Of a stretch of DNA of 64,000 bases, positions 46,285 through 55,086 are shown piece by piece. This DNA is from G963663315 sp963663315 (lineage in GTDB: Bacteria > Pseudomonadota > Gammaproteobacteria > Arenicellales > Poriferihabitantaceae). Below the pieces are notes generated by a model, which ran no database searches, was not told the origin of the DNA, and saw only the letters and a list, made by a program, of their open reading frames with translations. The translations under genes and the position numbers were made by a program. Within the stretch, counting starts at the first letter, position 1. Each line of letters opens with the position of its first letter. The stretch lies in assembly GCA_963663315.1 (NCBI GenBank), contig OY760176.1, positions 1,302,001 through 1,366,000 on the forward strand, given 5' to 3'.

Positions 46285-47190
46285 TTGGACCGCAACTCTC
46301 CACCGCCGCGAAAGTCAGGACGCCGTATTCGGTGGCTTGATTTCCTCCTGTTCGGCCTGGTTGCGGGAATTATTTTATACGCTATGTATCGTGTTAACGA
46401 TGTCCTGGTTTACCAGTGGGACTGGTCACGGGTATTCGGGTTTGTCATCCGATTTGATGAAGAATCCGGATCCTGGGTTGCCAACCTGCTCCTGAAAGGT
46501 CTGGCTACCACCCTGCGACTTGCTGTCTGGGCAACCCTGTTCGCAACCATTGTGGGCGTGATTATGGGCTATTGGCGAACCTGCAACAGCCTTGCATTAC
46601 GCATTATCAGTCGCTGTTATGTCGAGTTGATTCGCAATATGCCACCCGTCGTTTTTATTTTTATTTTCTACTTCTTTGTATCCAGTCAGATATTTCCCGC
46701 TATTGGTCTGGAAGATATTGATACTGCAGGCAGCTTCGCCTCAAGTCCGATTTTCTCGTTCCTGTTTGGCGAACCTCATTTACTCACTAATTTTCTGGCT
46801 GGAATGATTTGCCTGTCCCTGTTTGAAGGCGCCTACATAACCGAGATCGTGCGTGCCGGCATTCAGTCCACACCCAGTGGTCAGTGGGAAGCGGCCAGAG
46901 CGATTGGTTTATCCCATTTTAACGTGCTCCGGGACATCATACTCCCGCAGGCGATTCGCAAGATTCTGCCTCCACTTGCCGGTCAGTTTATTACCCTGAT
47001 CAAAGACTCGGCCATCATTTCGCTGATTTCAATTCAGGAACTGACCTTTGTCGCCACTGAAGTGGCTGCAACGACGACACGGGTATTTGAAACCTGGATA
47101 CTGGTTGGTGGAATGTATTTCCTGCTTTGTTACAGCTTCGCTGTCCTGTTCGCTCATCTTGAAACACGAGCGAAAAAGAGCCAACGCTAA
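46285..47190 (+). CDS. Polar amino acid ABC transporter permease
   Basis: This is the second permease, 301 residues, with an apparent TTG start at 46285 (no in-frame ATG fits near the N-terminus). The core shows ELIRNMPPVVFIFIFYFFV and the coupling loop QWEAARAIGLSHFNVLRDII then LPQAIRKILPPL. It lies 32 bp after the binding protein gene. Confidence 0.85.
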   Translation: MDRNSPPPRKSGRRIRWLDFLLFGLVAGIILYAMYRVNDVLVYQWDWSRVFGFVIRFDEESGSWVANLLLKGLATTLRLAVWATLFATIVGVIMGYWRTCNSLALRIISRCYVELIRNMPPVVFIFIFYFFVSSQIFPAIGLEDIDTAGSFASSPIFSFLFGEPHLLTNFLAGMICLSLFEGAYITEIVRAGIQSTPSGQWEAARAIGLSHFNVLRDIILPQAIRKILPPLAGQFITLIKDSAIISLISIQELTFVATEVAATTTRVFETWILVGGMYFLLCYSFAVLFAHLETRAKKSQR

Positions 47191-47216
47191 CCGGACCCGG
47201 TCCAGGAAATAAAATT

Positions 47217-47972
47217 ATGTCCAATAACAATACTGCACCGCCTCTGGTTGAAATTTCCGGTCTGTGTAAATGGTACGGAAACTTCAGTGCGCTTTATGAT
47301 ATTAACCTGAGTATTTCCGCAGGTGAAAAAGTGGTTGTTTGTGGACCATCGGGCTCCGGAAAATCAACCATGATTCGTTGTATCAATCAGCTTGAAGAAC
47401 ATCAGAAAGGAACCGTTACAGTCAACGGCCGTGAAGTCAGGCCCGGCATGAAGAACATCGAAGAGATACGCCGTGATGTTGGCATGGTGTTTCAGAGTTT
47501 CAACCTGTTCCCACACATGACCATTCTGGACAATCTGACTATTGGCCCCATTCGAAACAGCGGAATCTCCAGATCAGACGCGACCGATACTGCCATGCAC
47601 TACCTTGAACGCGTTCAAATTTCTGAACAGGCGAAAAAATACCCACCACAACTTTCTGGCGGGCAACAGCAACGGGTAGCCATTGCCAGAGCGCTCTGTC
47701 TGAAACCGAAAATCATGTTGTTTGATGAACCGACTTCAGCTTTGGATCCGGAAATGATTGCTGGAATACTGGATGTAATGGTAGAACTGGCTGAAGATGG
47801 CATGACCATGATCTGTGTGACCCATGAAATGGGCTTTGCCCGCAGGGTGGCCGACCGAATCGTCTTTATGGATGTCGGTGAGATAGTTGAAATAGCCGAT
47901 CCCGAAACCTTTTTTAACCACCCGGAAACGGATCGGGCAAAATTATTCCTGAGCCAGATCCTGGGACATTAG
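47217..47972 (+). CDS. Polar amino acid ABC transporter ATP-binding protein (GlnQ/HisP type)
   Basis: This is the ATPase of the importer, 251 residues. Walker A is GPSGSGKST near residue 42, the signature is LSGGQQQRVAIARAL near 147, Walker B is IMLFDEPTSALDPE near 168, and the switch His is in VTHEMGFAR. It completes the operon permease, binding protein, permease, ATPase. Confidence 0.93.
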   Translation: MSNNNTAPPLVEISGLCKWYGNFSALYDINLSISAGEKVVVCGPSGSGKSTMIRCINQLEEHQKGTVTVNGREVRPGMKNIEEIRRDVGMVFQSFNLFPHMTILDNLTIGPIRNSGISRSDATDTAMHYLERVQISEQAKKYPPQLSGGQQQRVAIARALCLKPKIMLFDEPTSALDPEMIAGILDVMVELAEDGMTMICVTHEMGFARRVADRIVFMDVGEIVEIADPETFFNHPETDRAKLFLSQILGH

Positions 47973-48011
47973 CGCCATTCCCATCCCGGCACGTCTTTCC
48001 CGCCCCACCCA

Positions 48012-50687
48012 TCAGAACCGCGCCGTAAGCGTGAACCCGACCCCAAGCACCGGTTGCGTGTCGTCATTCACGCTCTCACTCCGGCGCGCCTCGAAGGACA
48101 GTTCGAGCGAGCCGCCGTGGTTACCGGACCCGCCGCGCACCAGACGCCAGCCGAGGCTGTAGTCGCGCCCGGTGTCCGACAGGCCGATGTAGGCCTCCGG
48201 CGTCCAGGTGAAACGGCCGCCGAAGGCCGACAGGCCGTAGCCTAACTTCAGCTCCAGCCGCTGGCTCTTCAACTCGTCATCGCCGCCCTCGCTGTCGCCT
48301 GCCCCGATCCCCGATCCGGGGTCGTTCGCCGCCAGCCCGTCCAGCGTGGTGCGCGACAGGAGCGCATCGGCCCCGCCCGAGGACGACCCGCCGACCGTCT
48401 GGGTCAGCGTCAGCGTTGCCCCCCGGTCCGAGGACGGCTTCTGCCGCCAGGAGAGCGCGCCCGAGAAGCCGCGCTCGCGGAAGCCATCCGACTCGTGGGA
48501 GAGTAAGCCCCGCCCCCTGATCTCGACTTCGAGGCCGCGCGCCGGGTCGGAGAGCCTGAGCCCTGCGCCGAGGTCGAGGCCGAAGCCGGTCTCGGCGTCG
48601 CCGCCGTCATGGCGAAACCCGACCTCCAGGCTTGGCGTCAGCACCGTCCCGCCGCCGCCCGGTTGCAACGGATGGCTGGCCTCGACGCCGAGGCGCAGCC
48701 GCGTCACCATCGCCCGGGCAGGTTCGAGATTGCCGCCATCGGCGCCCTTGCCCCGCCCGGAGGCGGTCTCGACGATCAACGCGTCGGTCTTGCCCGTCAG
48801 CGTCAGGCCATCGCCGCCGCCATCGAGCAGCGTGCCGCGCAGACCCGCCGCCGCCATCCTGAGGTCAAGATCGGCACGGATCGCCGCACCGCCTGCTCCG
48901 GACCCCGATCCGGGGTCCTTATCCGTGCCCGGCGTCTTCGGCGTCACCGTGAGTTCGCCCGTGCCGTAGCCGGCCGCGCCCCAGGCCTCCAGCCGCCCCG
49001 AGAGCGTATGGCGCGCCCAGGGGAACAGGCCCGTCAGGGTCGCCTCGACCCGGCCGCCCGTTCCGGCGGTTCCGTCTGTATCAGCGGGCGCTCCGGCATA
49101 GCCGCCCTCACCGGCGCTGTGGGACAGGATCAGCCCGGCGGCCCAGCGCCCCCGGGTCCAGTCGGCGCCAAGCATGCCGGTTACGACCTCGCCGTCCAGG
49201 GTCAGATCGCCCTCGCGCCCATCAAAGCGCGTGACCGCGCCCCGGCCCCAGAGCGAGGCCAGGTCCTTGCCCGGCGTCTCTTGCGTGAGCGTGAAGGAGG
49301 AGCTGGTCAGCAGGCCGCGCGGCGAAAGCGCTCGGGACCCGCCCTGGCGCTCCCCGCCTTCGGTCTCGCCTTGCAGCCATTCGGCGACGCGCAGCGCATC
49401 GCGCCGGGCTTGCTCTTCCTGGCGGGCGTCTTCACTGGATGCCGTCTGCTCCTCTTTGCCGGACTCCGATCCGACCCCGATTTGCTGGCCGGCGAGGCTG
49501 GCCTCAACACCGGGCGCGGGGTTGGCCATCCGGCTCTGCACGGCTTCGAGAACCTGATCGGCCACGGTGCGCCCGAAGCGCGCGATCCACGCCTGCGGGA
49601 TTGGACCGGGGTTGGGGATACGCAGTAATTTGACGGGGACTACCTGGTTTACTGTCCAGGACAGGCCGGGGTTGGTGAATCGGTGCCGGGTGGTGGTCCC
49701 GGGGCTGTTGATGGCTATCGTTTTCTTGCTTGCGCCGGCGCCGATCTCAAGTGCGAAGTCGCCAGAGCCGAGCAGGCCGTCGGAGGGGGCTAGGCCTCGC
49801 AGTCGGTCGGTGCCGAGAACAAGCTCTCCTCCGACTACATATTGCATGGCTGTTACTATAACCGTGGCTGTGCGCCAGATGAATTCATCGTCTGTCAGTG
49901 CGCCCCACGACGTTAGCGATCCTTTCTTGTAGCCAAATACGGTATCCCCCCCTGCGGTGTCGGTCCCTACTGTGAGGCCGGCGCACCACAGTTCGTTGGG
50001 GTCGGTGGCGTTGCAGTGCGTGATTACGACGGGGGCGGCGCTGACGATGATTTCAAATTCATCGCTGACGGTGGCGCTATTGGGGTCGCTTGCGGTTACT
50101 TTTACCGTTAACGTCTGTGCATCGGTAACCATCGGCGTGCCGGTGAAGGCTCGCGTGGCGGGGGTGAAGGTGAGCCAGATGGGGAGGTTGGCGCCGTCGC
50201 TCTGGGTCGCGGTGTAGCTCAGGGTGTCGGCGTCGGTGAATGTGGTGTCGGGGAAGGCGTAGTTGAATGCGGCGCCTGTGGTTGCTGTCTGGTCTGGGAT
50301 CGGGTTGGTCACCGTCGGGGCGTTGTTGGCGGCGGTGCCGGCGGTGGTAATGACGACGTCGGAGAGAGTGGCGCCGGCGCCGATGCTGTTGATGGCCGAG
50401 ACGCGGTAGTGGCGGGTGGTGCTGGCGGCCAGCCCGGTGTGCTCGTAGGTGGTGGTGGTGCTGGCAGTGTCGGCGACCAGGTCGGTCCAGGTGGCGCCGC
50501 TATCGGTGGAGATCTCGATCTTGTAGCCGGTGATGGCCGACCCGCCGTTGTCGACCGGGGCGGTCCACGAGAGGTTGATCGTGGTCGGTCCCGCTGGCGG
50601 TTGCCGTGAGGCCGGTCGGGGCGCCGGGGGCGATGGCGGTGACGGTGATGTCGAATACGTCGCTGACCAACCCGCCGTTGCTGTCAT
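48012..50687 (-). CDS. C-terminal part of frameshifted autotransporter-like surface protein (barrel)
   Basis: This is the distal piece of one large gene (48012-53466) whose frame is broken at about 50586. True coding in this frame begins near 50585 with TTINLSWTAPVDNGGSAI; the residues before that are out-of-frame read. It contains one fibronectin type III module, one cadherin-like/He_PIG module (IPDQTATTGAAFNYAFPD), a Ser-rich linker, and a C-terminal outer-membrane beta-barrel of the autotransporter type (LASLWGRGAVTRFDGREGD onward) that ends in an aromatic residue (LGVGFTLTARF). The DNA is far more GC-rich than the surrounding genes. Without the upstream part it lacks a signal peptide, so it is probably not made alone. 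Confidence 0.75.
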   Translation of the reverse strand: MTATAGWSATYSTSPSPPSPPAPRPASRQPPAGPTTINLSWTAPVDNGGSAITGYKIEISTDSGATWTDLVADTASTTTTYEHTGLAASTTRHYRVSAINSIGAGATLSDVVITTAGTAANNAPTVTNPIPDQTATTGAAFNYAFPDTTFTDADTLSYTATQSDGANLPIWLTFTPATRAFTGTPMVTDAQTLTVKVTASDPNSATVSDEFEIIVSAAPVVITHCNATDPNELWCAGLTVGTDTAGGDTVFGYKKGSLTSWGALTDDEFIWRTATVIVTAMQYVVGGELVLGTDRLRGLAPSDGLLGSGDFALEIGAGASKKTIAINSPGTTTRHRFTNPGLSWTVNQVVPVKLLRIPNPGPIPQAWIARFGRTVADQVLEAVQSRMANPAPGVEASLAGQQIGVGSESGKEEQTASSEDARQEEQARRDALRVAEWLQGETEGGERQGGSRALSPRGLLTSSSFTLTQETPGKDLASLWGRGAVTRFDGREGDLTLDGEVVTGMLGADWTRGRWAAGLILSHSAGEGGYAGAPADTDGTAGTGGRVEATLTGLFPWARHTLSGRLEAWGAAGYGTGELTVTPKTPGTDKDPGSGSGAGGAAIRADLDLRMAAAGLRGTLLDGGGDGLTLTGKTDALIVETASGRGKGADGGNLEPARAMVTRLRLGVEASHPLQPGGGGTVLTPSLEVGFRHDGGDAETGFGLDLGAGLRLSDPARGLEVEIRGRGLLSHESDGFRERGFSGALSWRQKPSSDRGATLTLTQTVGGSSSGGADALLSRTTLDGLAANDPGSGIGAGDSEGGDDELKSQRLELKLGYGLSAFGGRFTWTPEAYIGLSDTGRDYSLGWRLVRGGSGNHGGSLELSFEARRSESVNDDTQPVLGVGFTLTARF

Positions 50688-53466
50688 TGGCGGTCACTTT
50701 TACCGAAACCGTCTCCACATCCAAAGCCGTCGGCGTGCCCTTGAAGATCCGCGTGGCGGGGGTGAAGGTCAGCCATGTCGGCAGGTCCATGCCGTCGGCT
50801 TTCGTCGCCGTGTAGCTCAGCGTGTCGCCGGTGTCCACGTCGGTGAACGTGTTCGCCGGGATTTCGTAGCTGAAATCCGTGCCCGCCGTCGCCGTCTGGT
50901 CCGGGATGGCGTTCTCGACCACCGGGGCGTTGTTGCCGGCGGTGCCGGTGGTGGCATCGACGACGTCGGAGGTAGTGCTGGCGCCGATGCTGTTGATGGC
51001 CGAGACGCGGTAGTGGCGGGTGGTGCTGGCGGCCAGCCCGGTGTGCTCGTAGGTGGTGGTGGTGCTGGCAGTGTTGGCGACCTGGTCGGTCCAGGTGGAG
51101 CCGCTATCGGAGGAGACCTCGATCTTGTAGCCGGTGATGACGCTGCCGCCGTCGCTGGCCGGGGCGGTCCACGAGAGGTTGATCGTGGTGGTCCCGCTGG
51201 CGATTGCCGAGAGGCCCGTCGGGGCGTTCGGGGCGATGGCGGTGACGGTGATGTCGAATACGTCGCTGACCAACCCGCCGTTGCTGTCATTGGCGGTCAC
51301 TTTTACCGAAACCGTCTCCACATCCAAAGCCGTCGGCGTGCCCTTGAAGATCCGCGTGGCGGCGTCGAAGCCCAGCCACGTCGGCAGGTCCATGCCATCG
51401 GCTTTCGTCGCCGTGTAGCTCAGCGTGTCGCCGGTGTCCACGTCGGTGAACGTGTTCGCCGGGATTTCGTAGCTGAAATCCGTGCCCGCCGTCGCCGTCT
51501 GGTCCGGGATCACGTTGGCAACCGTCGGGGCGGCGTTGGCGGCCGCCCCCACCACGATGTCGAATACGTCGCTGATCAACCCGCCGTTGCTGTCATCGGC
51601 GGTCACCTTTACCGAAACCGTCTCCACATCCGTAGCCGCCGGCGTGCCCGTGAAGGTCCGCGTGGCGGGGGTGAAGGTCAGCCATGTCGGCAGGTTCGCG
51701 CCGTCACCCTTCGTCGCCGTGTAGCTCAGGGTGTCGCCGCTGTCGGCGTCGGTAAACGTGGTGTCCGGGAAGGCGTAGCTGAACAGCGCGCCCTCCGTCG
51801 CCGTCTGGTCCGGGATCGGGATCGCGACCACCGGGGCGTTGTTGGCGGCGGTGCCGGTGGTGGCATTGGCGTCATCGGAGGAAGTGCCGGTGCCGATGCT
51901 GTTGATGGCCGAGACGCGGTAGTGGCGGGTGGTGCTGGCGGTCAGCCCGGTGTGCTCGTAGGTGGTGGTGGTGCTGGCAGTGTTGGTGACCTGGTCGGTC
52001 CAGGTGGAGCCGCTATCGGAGGAGACCTCGATCTTGTAGCCGGTGATGGCCGACCCGCCGTAGTCGACCGGGGCGGTCCACGAGAGGTTGATCGTGGTGG
52101 TCCCGCTGGCGATTGCCGAGAGGCCCGTCGGGGCGGCCGGGGCGCTGGGCGCGATTTCGGAGTTGTTGGTGACGGCGGCGACGCCGCTCATGCCGGTGGT
52201 GAAGGACGCGGCGTCGTTGCCGCTGGTGTCCTGGATGGCCCTGGTGTCGTCGCCAGTGGTGGGGTCGGTGTAGGTGACGACGACGTCCTGGCCCTGGCGG
52301 ATGTAGACAGGGCTAAGCGTGACCACGAGCGAGGGGCCGCTCGCACCGGTCTGGTCGACCGGCACGGCAATACCGTCTGCAGTGACCGTGAAGGCGGAGG
52401 CCTGGGGCAGGCCGGTCCCCGCCGTCGTCATCGCCTCGTTGAACACGAGAAGGATATTTGTACCGGTCGAGATAACCGTGGCGGTGGTCAGCGTGGGCGG
52501 GGTGGTGTCCACCTCCACCGTGATGTCGAATACGTCGCTGACCGACCCGCCCTTGCCGTCGCTCACGGTCACCTTCACTGACACCACCCCCACGTCCGCA
52601 GCCGCCGGCGTGCCAAAGAAGTAGCGCCGCGAGACCTCGGAGGTGAAGGTCAGCCACGTGGGCAGGTCCATGCCGTCGGCTTTCGTCGCCGTGTAGATCA
52701 GCGTGTCGCTGTCCGCGTCGCTGAACGTGTTGGTGGGGACTGCGTAGTAGAACTCCGCCGCCCCCACCTTCGCTGTCTGGTCCGGGATTGCGTTGTCAAC
52801 CACCGGGGCGTTGTTAGCCGTAATGGGATCGCCGTTGACGATGAACTGTTTGGAGTAGGTCGACGATACCCACGCCGATGAAGTCGGTTTATAAAACTCG
52901 TAACCGGCCGGGATGGTCCAGCCGGCGGCGGAGGTGCTGTCCAAGGCGTTGGAGGCGGCGGCGAACCATTGACCAAAATCGGGGAAGTCATTCGCGGTGA
53001 CGATCACGTATGTGGTACCGGCGCTGAGCGTGGTGGCCGTGGTCGGCGTGGCCAAGAGATTTTGAGCGTCTAGAGTGATAGTGAAATCGGCGACTTTCGT
53101 GCCCATCCTGGTGCCGCTGTGGAGCGTCACCGTGCCGGTGGTGTAGCTGTCACAGTCACCACAGTCAAGGAGGATGCTGGTCAGGGTGTAGCCAGCGGTA
53201 TGGGCGCCGGTTCTGAATGGCTGGGCATGGCGAGGGATGCTGCCCGTATCGTCAGTTGTCTGGCCAATATTGCTTACCAGCACTGCGGCCCGCGCCTCGG
53301 GCGCGGCCACCGCTGCGCCAAGCACGACCAGCAGCGCCGCGAACAGGCCGCGCCACCTCTGGATTGGCCGGGAATCAACCCCGCTCCATGCCAATGTCAA
53401 TCCCCGGGCACGGATCGGATCCGCCCCCCACCGTGCCGTGTATTTGGCTGTGTTTTTGGTAGTCAT
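50500..53466 (-). CDS. N-terminal part of frameshifted repeat-rich autotransporter-like surface protein
   Basis: The product is 988 residues as read, the last ~30 out of frame. It has a long N-terminal signal (GLFAALLVVLGAAVAAPEARA at about residues 40-60), a choice-of-anchor-like region, cadherin-like/He_PIG modules (IPDQTATAGTDFSYEIPANT), a SwmB-like module (TTPPTLTTATVISTGTN) and fibronectin type III modules (TTINLSWTAP and then YEHTGL). A single extra C (plus strand, position 50586), compared with the matching place in sister repeats at about 51185 and 52100, shifts the frame in the last FN3 module. Restoring it joins this part to the downstream barrel as one protein of about 1,800 residues. 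It is likely a secreted adhesin or filament protein, now broken, phase-variable or misread. Confidence 0.75.
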   Translation of the reverse strand: MTTKNTAKYTARWGADPIRARGLTLAWSGVDSRPIQRWRGLFAALLVVLGAAVAAPEARAAVLVSNIGQTTDDTGSIPRHAQPFRTGAHTAGYTLTSILLDCGDCDSYTTGTVTLHSGTRMGTKVADFTITLDAQNLLATPTTATTLSAGTTYVIVTANDFPDFGQWFAAASNALDSTSAAGWTIPAGYEFYKPTSSAWVSSTYSKQFIVNGDPITANNAPVVDNAIPDQTAKVGAAEFYYAVPTNTFSDADSDTLIYTATKADGMDLPTWLTFTSEVSRRYFFGTPAAADVGVVSVKVTVSDGKGGSVSDVFDITVEVDTTPPTLTTATVISTGTNILLVFNEAMTTAGTGLPQASAFTVTADGIAVPVDQTGASGPSLVVTLSPVYIRQGQDVVVTYTDPTTGDDTRAIQDTSGNDAASFTTGMSGVAAVTNNSEIAPSAPAAPTGLSAIASGTTTINLSWTAPVDYGGSAITGYKIEVSSDSGSTWTDQVTNTASTTTTYEHTGLTASTTRHYRVSAINSIGTGTSSDDANATTGTAANNAPVVAIPIPDQTATEGALFSYAFPDTTFTDADSGDTLSYTATKGDGANLPTWLTFTPATRTFTGTPAATDVETVSVKVTADDSNGGLISDVFDIVVGAAANAAPTVANVIPDQTATAGTDFSYEIPANTFTDVDTGDTLSYTATKADGMDLPTWLGFDAATRIFKGTPTALDVETVSVKVTANDSNGGLVSDVFDITVTAIAPNAPTGLSAIASGTTTINLSWTAPASDGGSVITGYKIEVSSDSGSTWTDQVANTASTTTTYEHTGLAASTTRHYRVSAINSIGASTTSDVVDATTGTAGNNAPVVENAIPDQTATAGTDFSYEIPANTFTDVDTGDTLSYTATKADGMDLPTWLTFTPATRIFKGTPTALDVETVSVKVTANDSNGGLVSDVFDITVTAIAPGAPTGLTATASGTDHDQPLVDRPGRQRRVGHHRLQDRDLHR
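50630..51850. repeat. Intragenic 603-bp repeat modules in the surface protein gene
   Basis: Long stretches recur almost base for base at a spacing of 603 bp (201 codons). One example is the segment starting CGATGGCGGTGACGG near 50631 and again near 51234. A third, more diverged copy is present around 51560-52140. Each unit encodes one fibronectin III plus one cadherin-like module. Such identity points to recent duplication and makes copy number change likely. Confidence 0.75.
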
Positions 53467-53567
53467 ACGAATCTGTTTCCCGCTGTTTTTGGAGCTGGTT
53501 TCTGGAGTTGTTTTCTGGAGGAATTCCGCGTGCGATGGGGGTTCGTTTTGTTGTTTTTTTATGTGCT

Positions 53568-53601
53568 GACGCGCTCGATAACTATATTTATCAAGTGCAT
53601 G
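53568..53601 (+). other. lox-like recombination site 1
   Basis: This is a 34-bp site with 13-8-13 layout: left arm GACGCGCTCGATA, spacer ACTATATT, right arm TATCAAGTGCATG. The left arm has one, and the right arm three, differences from the perfect inverted repeat of site 3. It lies about 100 bp upstream of the surface protein gene. The spacer equals that of site 3 but points the other way. Confidence 0.65.
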
Positions 53602-53611
53602 AGACTAATTA

Positions 53612-53671
53612 TTCTTTTCTCTCCTGTCAAGTTCTATTCTCTATTGTCTAGTTCTTTTCTCTCTTGTCAAG
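53612..53671. repeat. Three tandem 20-bp pyrimidine-rich repeats
   Basis: The unit TTCTTTTCTCTCCTGTCAAG occurs three times with small changes (53612-53631, 53632-53651, 53652-53671), between lox-like sites 1 and 2. The function is unknown; it could be a binding site array. No supported gene occupies 53467-53986. Confidence 0.65.
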
Positions 53672-53818
53672 GGAGTTTACGGAGGGATTTTTACTGCTGT
53701 TTTCACCCTGATTCTCTCGAATGCAGGAATAATATTCCACAATAGGCCCGGTTCGTAGTATGGATTGGATAACAGAAAAGGCCGTAATCGGCCAAAAAGG
53801 GGGTGTTTTTTTTCATTT

Positions 53819-53852
53819 GATGCGCTCGATAACTACATTTGTGCGATGCAGC
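53819..53852 (+). other. lox-like recombination site 2 (degenerate right arm)
   Basis: The left arm GATGCGCTCGATA is identical to site 3 and the spacer is ACTACATT (one change). The right arm TGTGCGATGCAGC is poorly conserved, so this may be a half site. It has the same orientation as site 1 and lies 135 bp beyond the 3' end of the recombinase gene. Confidence 0.5.
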
Positions 53853-53986
53853 ACGCCTGTTCAGGGCTGGCGTGGTTTTTTCGGGCTTTACAGATATTTT
53901 GTCTTTTTCCCTGCCTGTTCCTTCCCTTTTTCTTCCCTTTTTCCCGGTTTCTTTTCAGCCTGACCCTGATTCTTAAGAGCCTCCTC

Positions 53987-55014
53987 TCAGGCTTGAAAAG
54001 TACGGTTCTGGAGTTCCGCCAGTTGCGCCGAACCGCTCCGGCGGGCCAGCAGACGCTCCCCGTAGCGGTTCACCATGGTGGTGGATTTCCACCGTCCCGC
54101 CTGCAGGATCGCCGGCAGTTCGATGCCGGAAGCGATCATGTCCTGGGCCGCCCCCACGCGGGCGCTGTGGCCCGACAATCCGGTCACGATGTCTTCCCCG
54201 AGTCCGGCCTTTCGGGCCATCGACTTGTAGATCCGGGAGACCTGCCCGGGGTTCAGCGGCCCCCTCGCAAGCCCGCCTCTTGGCAGGGAGCGGAACAGCA
54301 GTCCCCCGCTGAGGCGCCCCTCTCAATCCATTCCCGGACCAGGGTGAGGCTGTCCGGGGCGAGGAACAGCATCGCCCCCTCGCCCTCCTGGTCGGTCTTG
54401 CCCCGGCGGACGAACAGGGCGGCCGATCCGTCGTTTTCCATCATTAAATCAAGTACTTGTAGGGACACCAGTTCGGACCTCCGCAGCAGCGCGTCGTAGG
54501 CCACTGCCAGCAGCGCGCGGTTGCGCACGTCGATCAGGCGGTCGCCCGAGGCCAGCAGGAGCTGCTCCCGCAGGGCCCAGGTGAGGCCGTGGGCCTGGGC
54601 CTGGCGGCGGCCTTTCTGCCGGTGCATGCGCTGTAGCGCGGTGGTCACCATGACGCTGTCGAGGGGATTCTTCCGCCCGGCCGCCCGGCACAGGGCGGCG
54701 ATGCTGGCGACGTACCGGCGGACCGTCGCCGGGGCCTTGCGGGAGGCCATGGAATCGATGAACCGGGCCACAGGGGTGGCGTTCACGGGCCAGGGAATCA
54801 GCCGCCGGTGTTCGCACCAGGAGCGGTAAATGCCGAGGTCGGCACGCAGGGCGCGTTCGGTGTTTGGGCTGAGGGCGCCGTGAGCGAATCGGAGCCATTG
54901 GTCGAGAGGATCCGCCGGGGGCGGGTTGAGAATCAGGGACAATCGGCCGACGCGGTGGCGCCGGTTTTTCTGACCCCCGGTTCTCGGCGGTTTCTCGTTT
55001 TTGTTGGCTCGCAC
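53987..55014 (-). pseudogene. Cre-like tyrosine recombinase, broken by a one-base deletion in a G run
   Basis: Together the two frames encode about 342 residues of a P1 Cre-like tyrosine recombinase. Frame one (54253-55014) gives the core-binding domain and the first catalytic part: the Arg in YDALLRRSELVSL (Cre has YNTLLRIAEI) and the Lys in RRGKTDQEG. Frame two (53987-54300) continues GLLFRSLPRGGLARGPLNPG, then GHSARVGAAQDMIASGIELP (Cre: GHSARVGAARDM), the Trp in LQAGRWKS and the Tyr nucleophile in NRYGE. The shift occurs where five G stand in a row on the coding strand (54303-54307); six would restore the frame. All six catalytic positions are present across the pieces. Three lox-like sites surround it. 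It may be a true pseudogene, a phase-variable gene or a sequencing error. Confidence 0.8.
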
Positions 55015-55052
55015 GGGTTGAATTGCTCTCTTTTCAGGGATGAGCCGCGGAT

Positions 55053-55086
55053 GATGCGCTCGATAAATATAGTTATCGAGCGCATC
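55053..55086 (-). other. lox-like recombination site 3 (perfect inverted repeat)
   Basis: The arms GATGCGCTCGATA (55053-55065) and TATCGAGCGCATC (55074-55086) are exact inverted repeats of 13 bp around an 8-bp asymmetric spacer AATATAGT, the same layout as loxP. Read on the minus strand, the spacer is ACTATATT, identical to site 1, so sites 1 and 3 are in inverted orientation. It lies 39 bp upstream of the recombinase start. Confidence 0.7.

Noticed and set aside
48609..49628. A 339-codon open frame on the plus strand
   Set aside because: It is antisense to the beta-barrel coding region in GC-rich DNA, with no recognisable domain.
50530..52581. A 683-codon open frame on the plus strand
   Set aside because: It is the antisense of the repetitive GC-rich surface protein gene; its composition (Gly/Arg/Val rich, repeated) and lack of domains mark it as a shadow.
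53973..54326. A 117-codon minus-strand frame within the recombinase region
   Set aside because: It is the third, unrelated reading frame; the Cre-like motifs lie in the frames ending at 54253 and 53987.
53765..54499. A 244-codon plus-strand frame over the recombinase
   Set aside because: It is antisense to the Cre-like catalytic domain and has no domain of its own.
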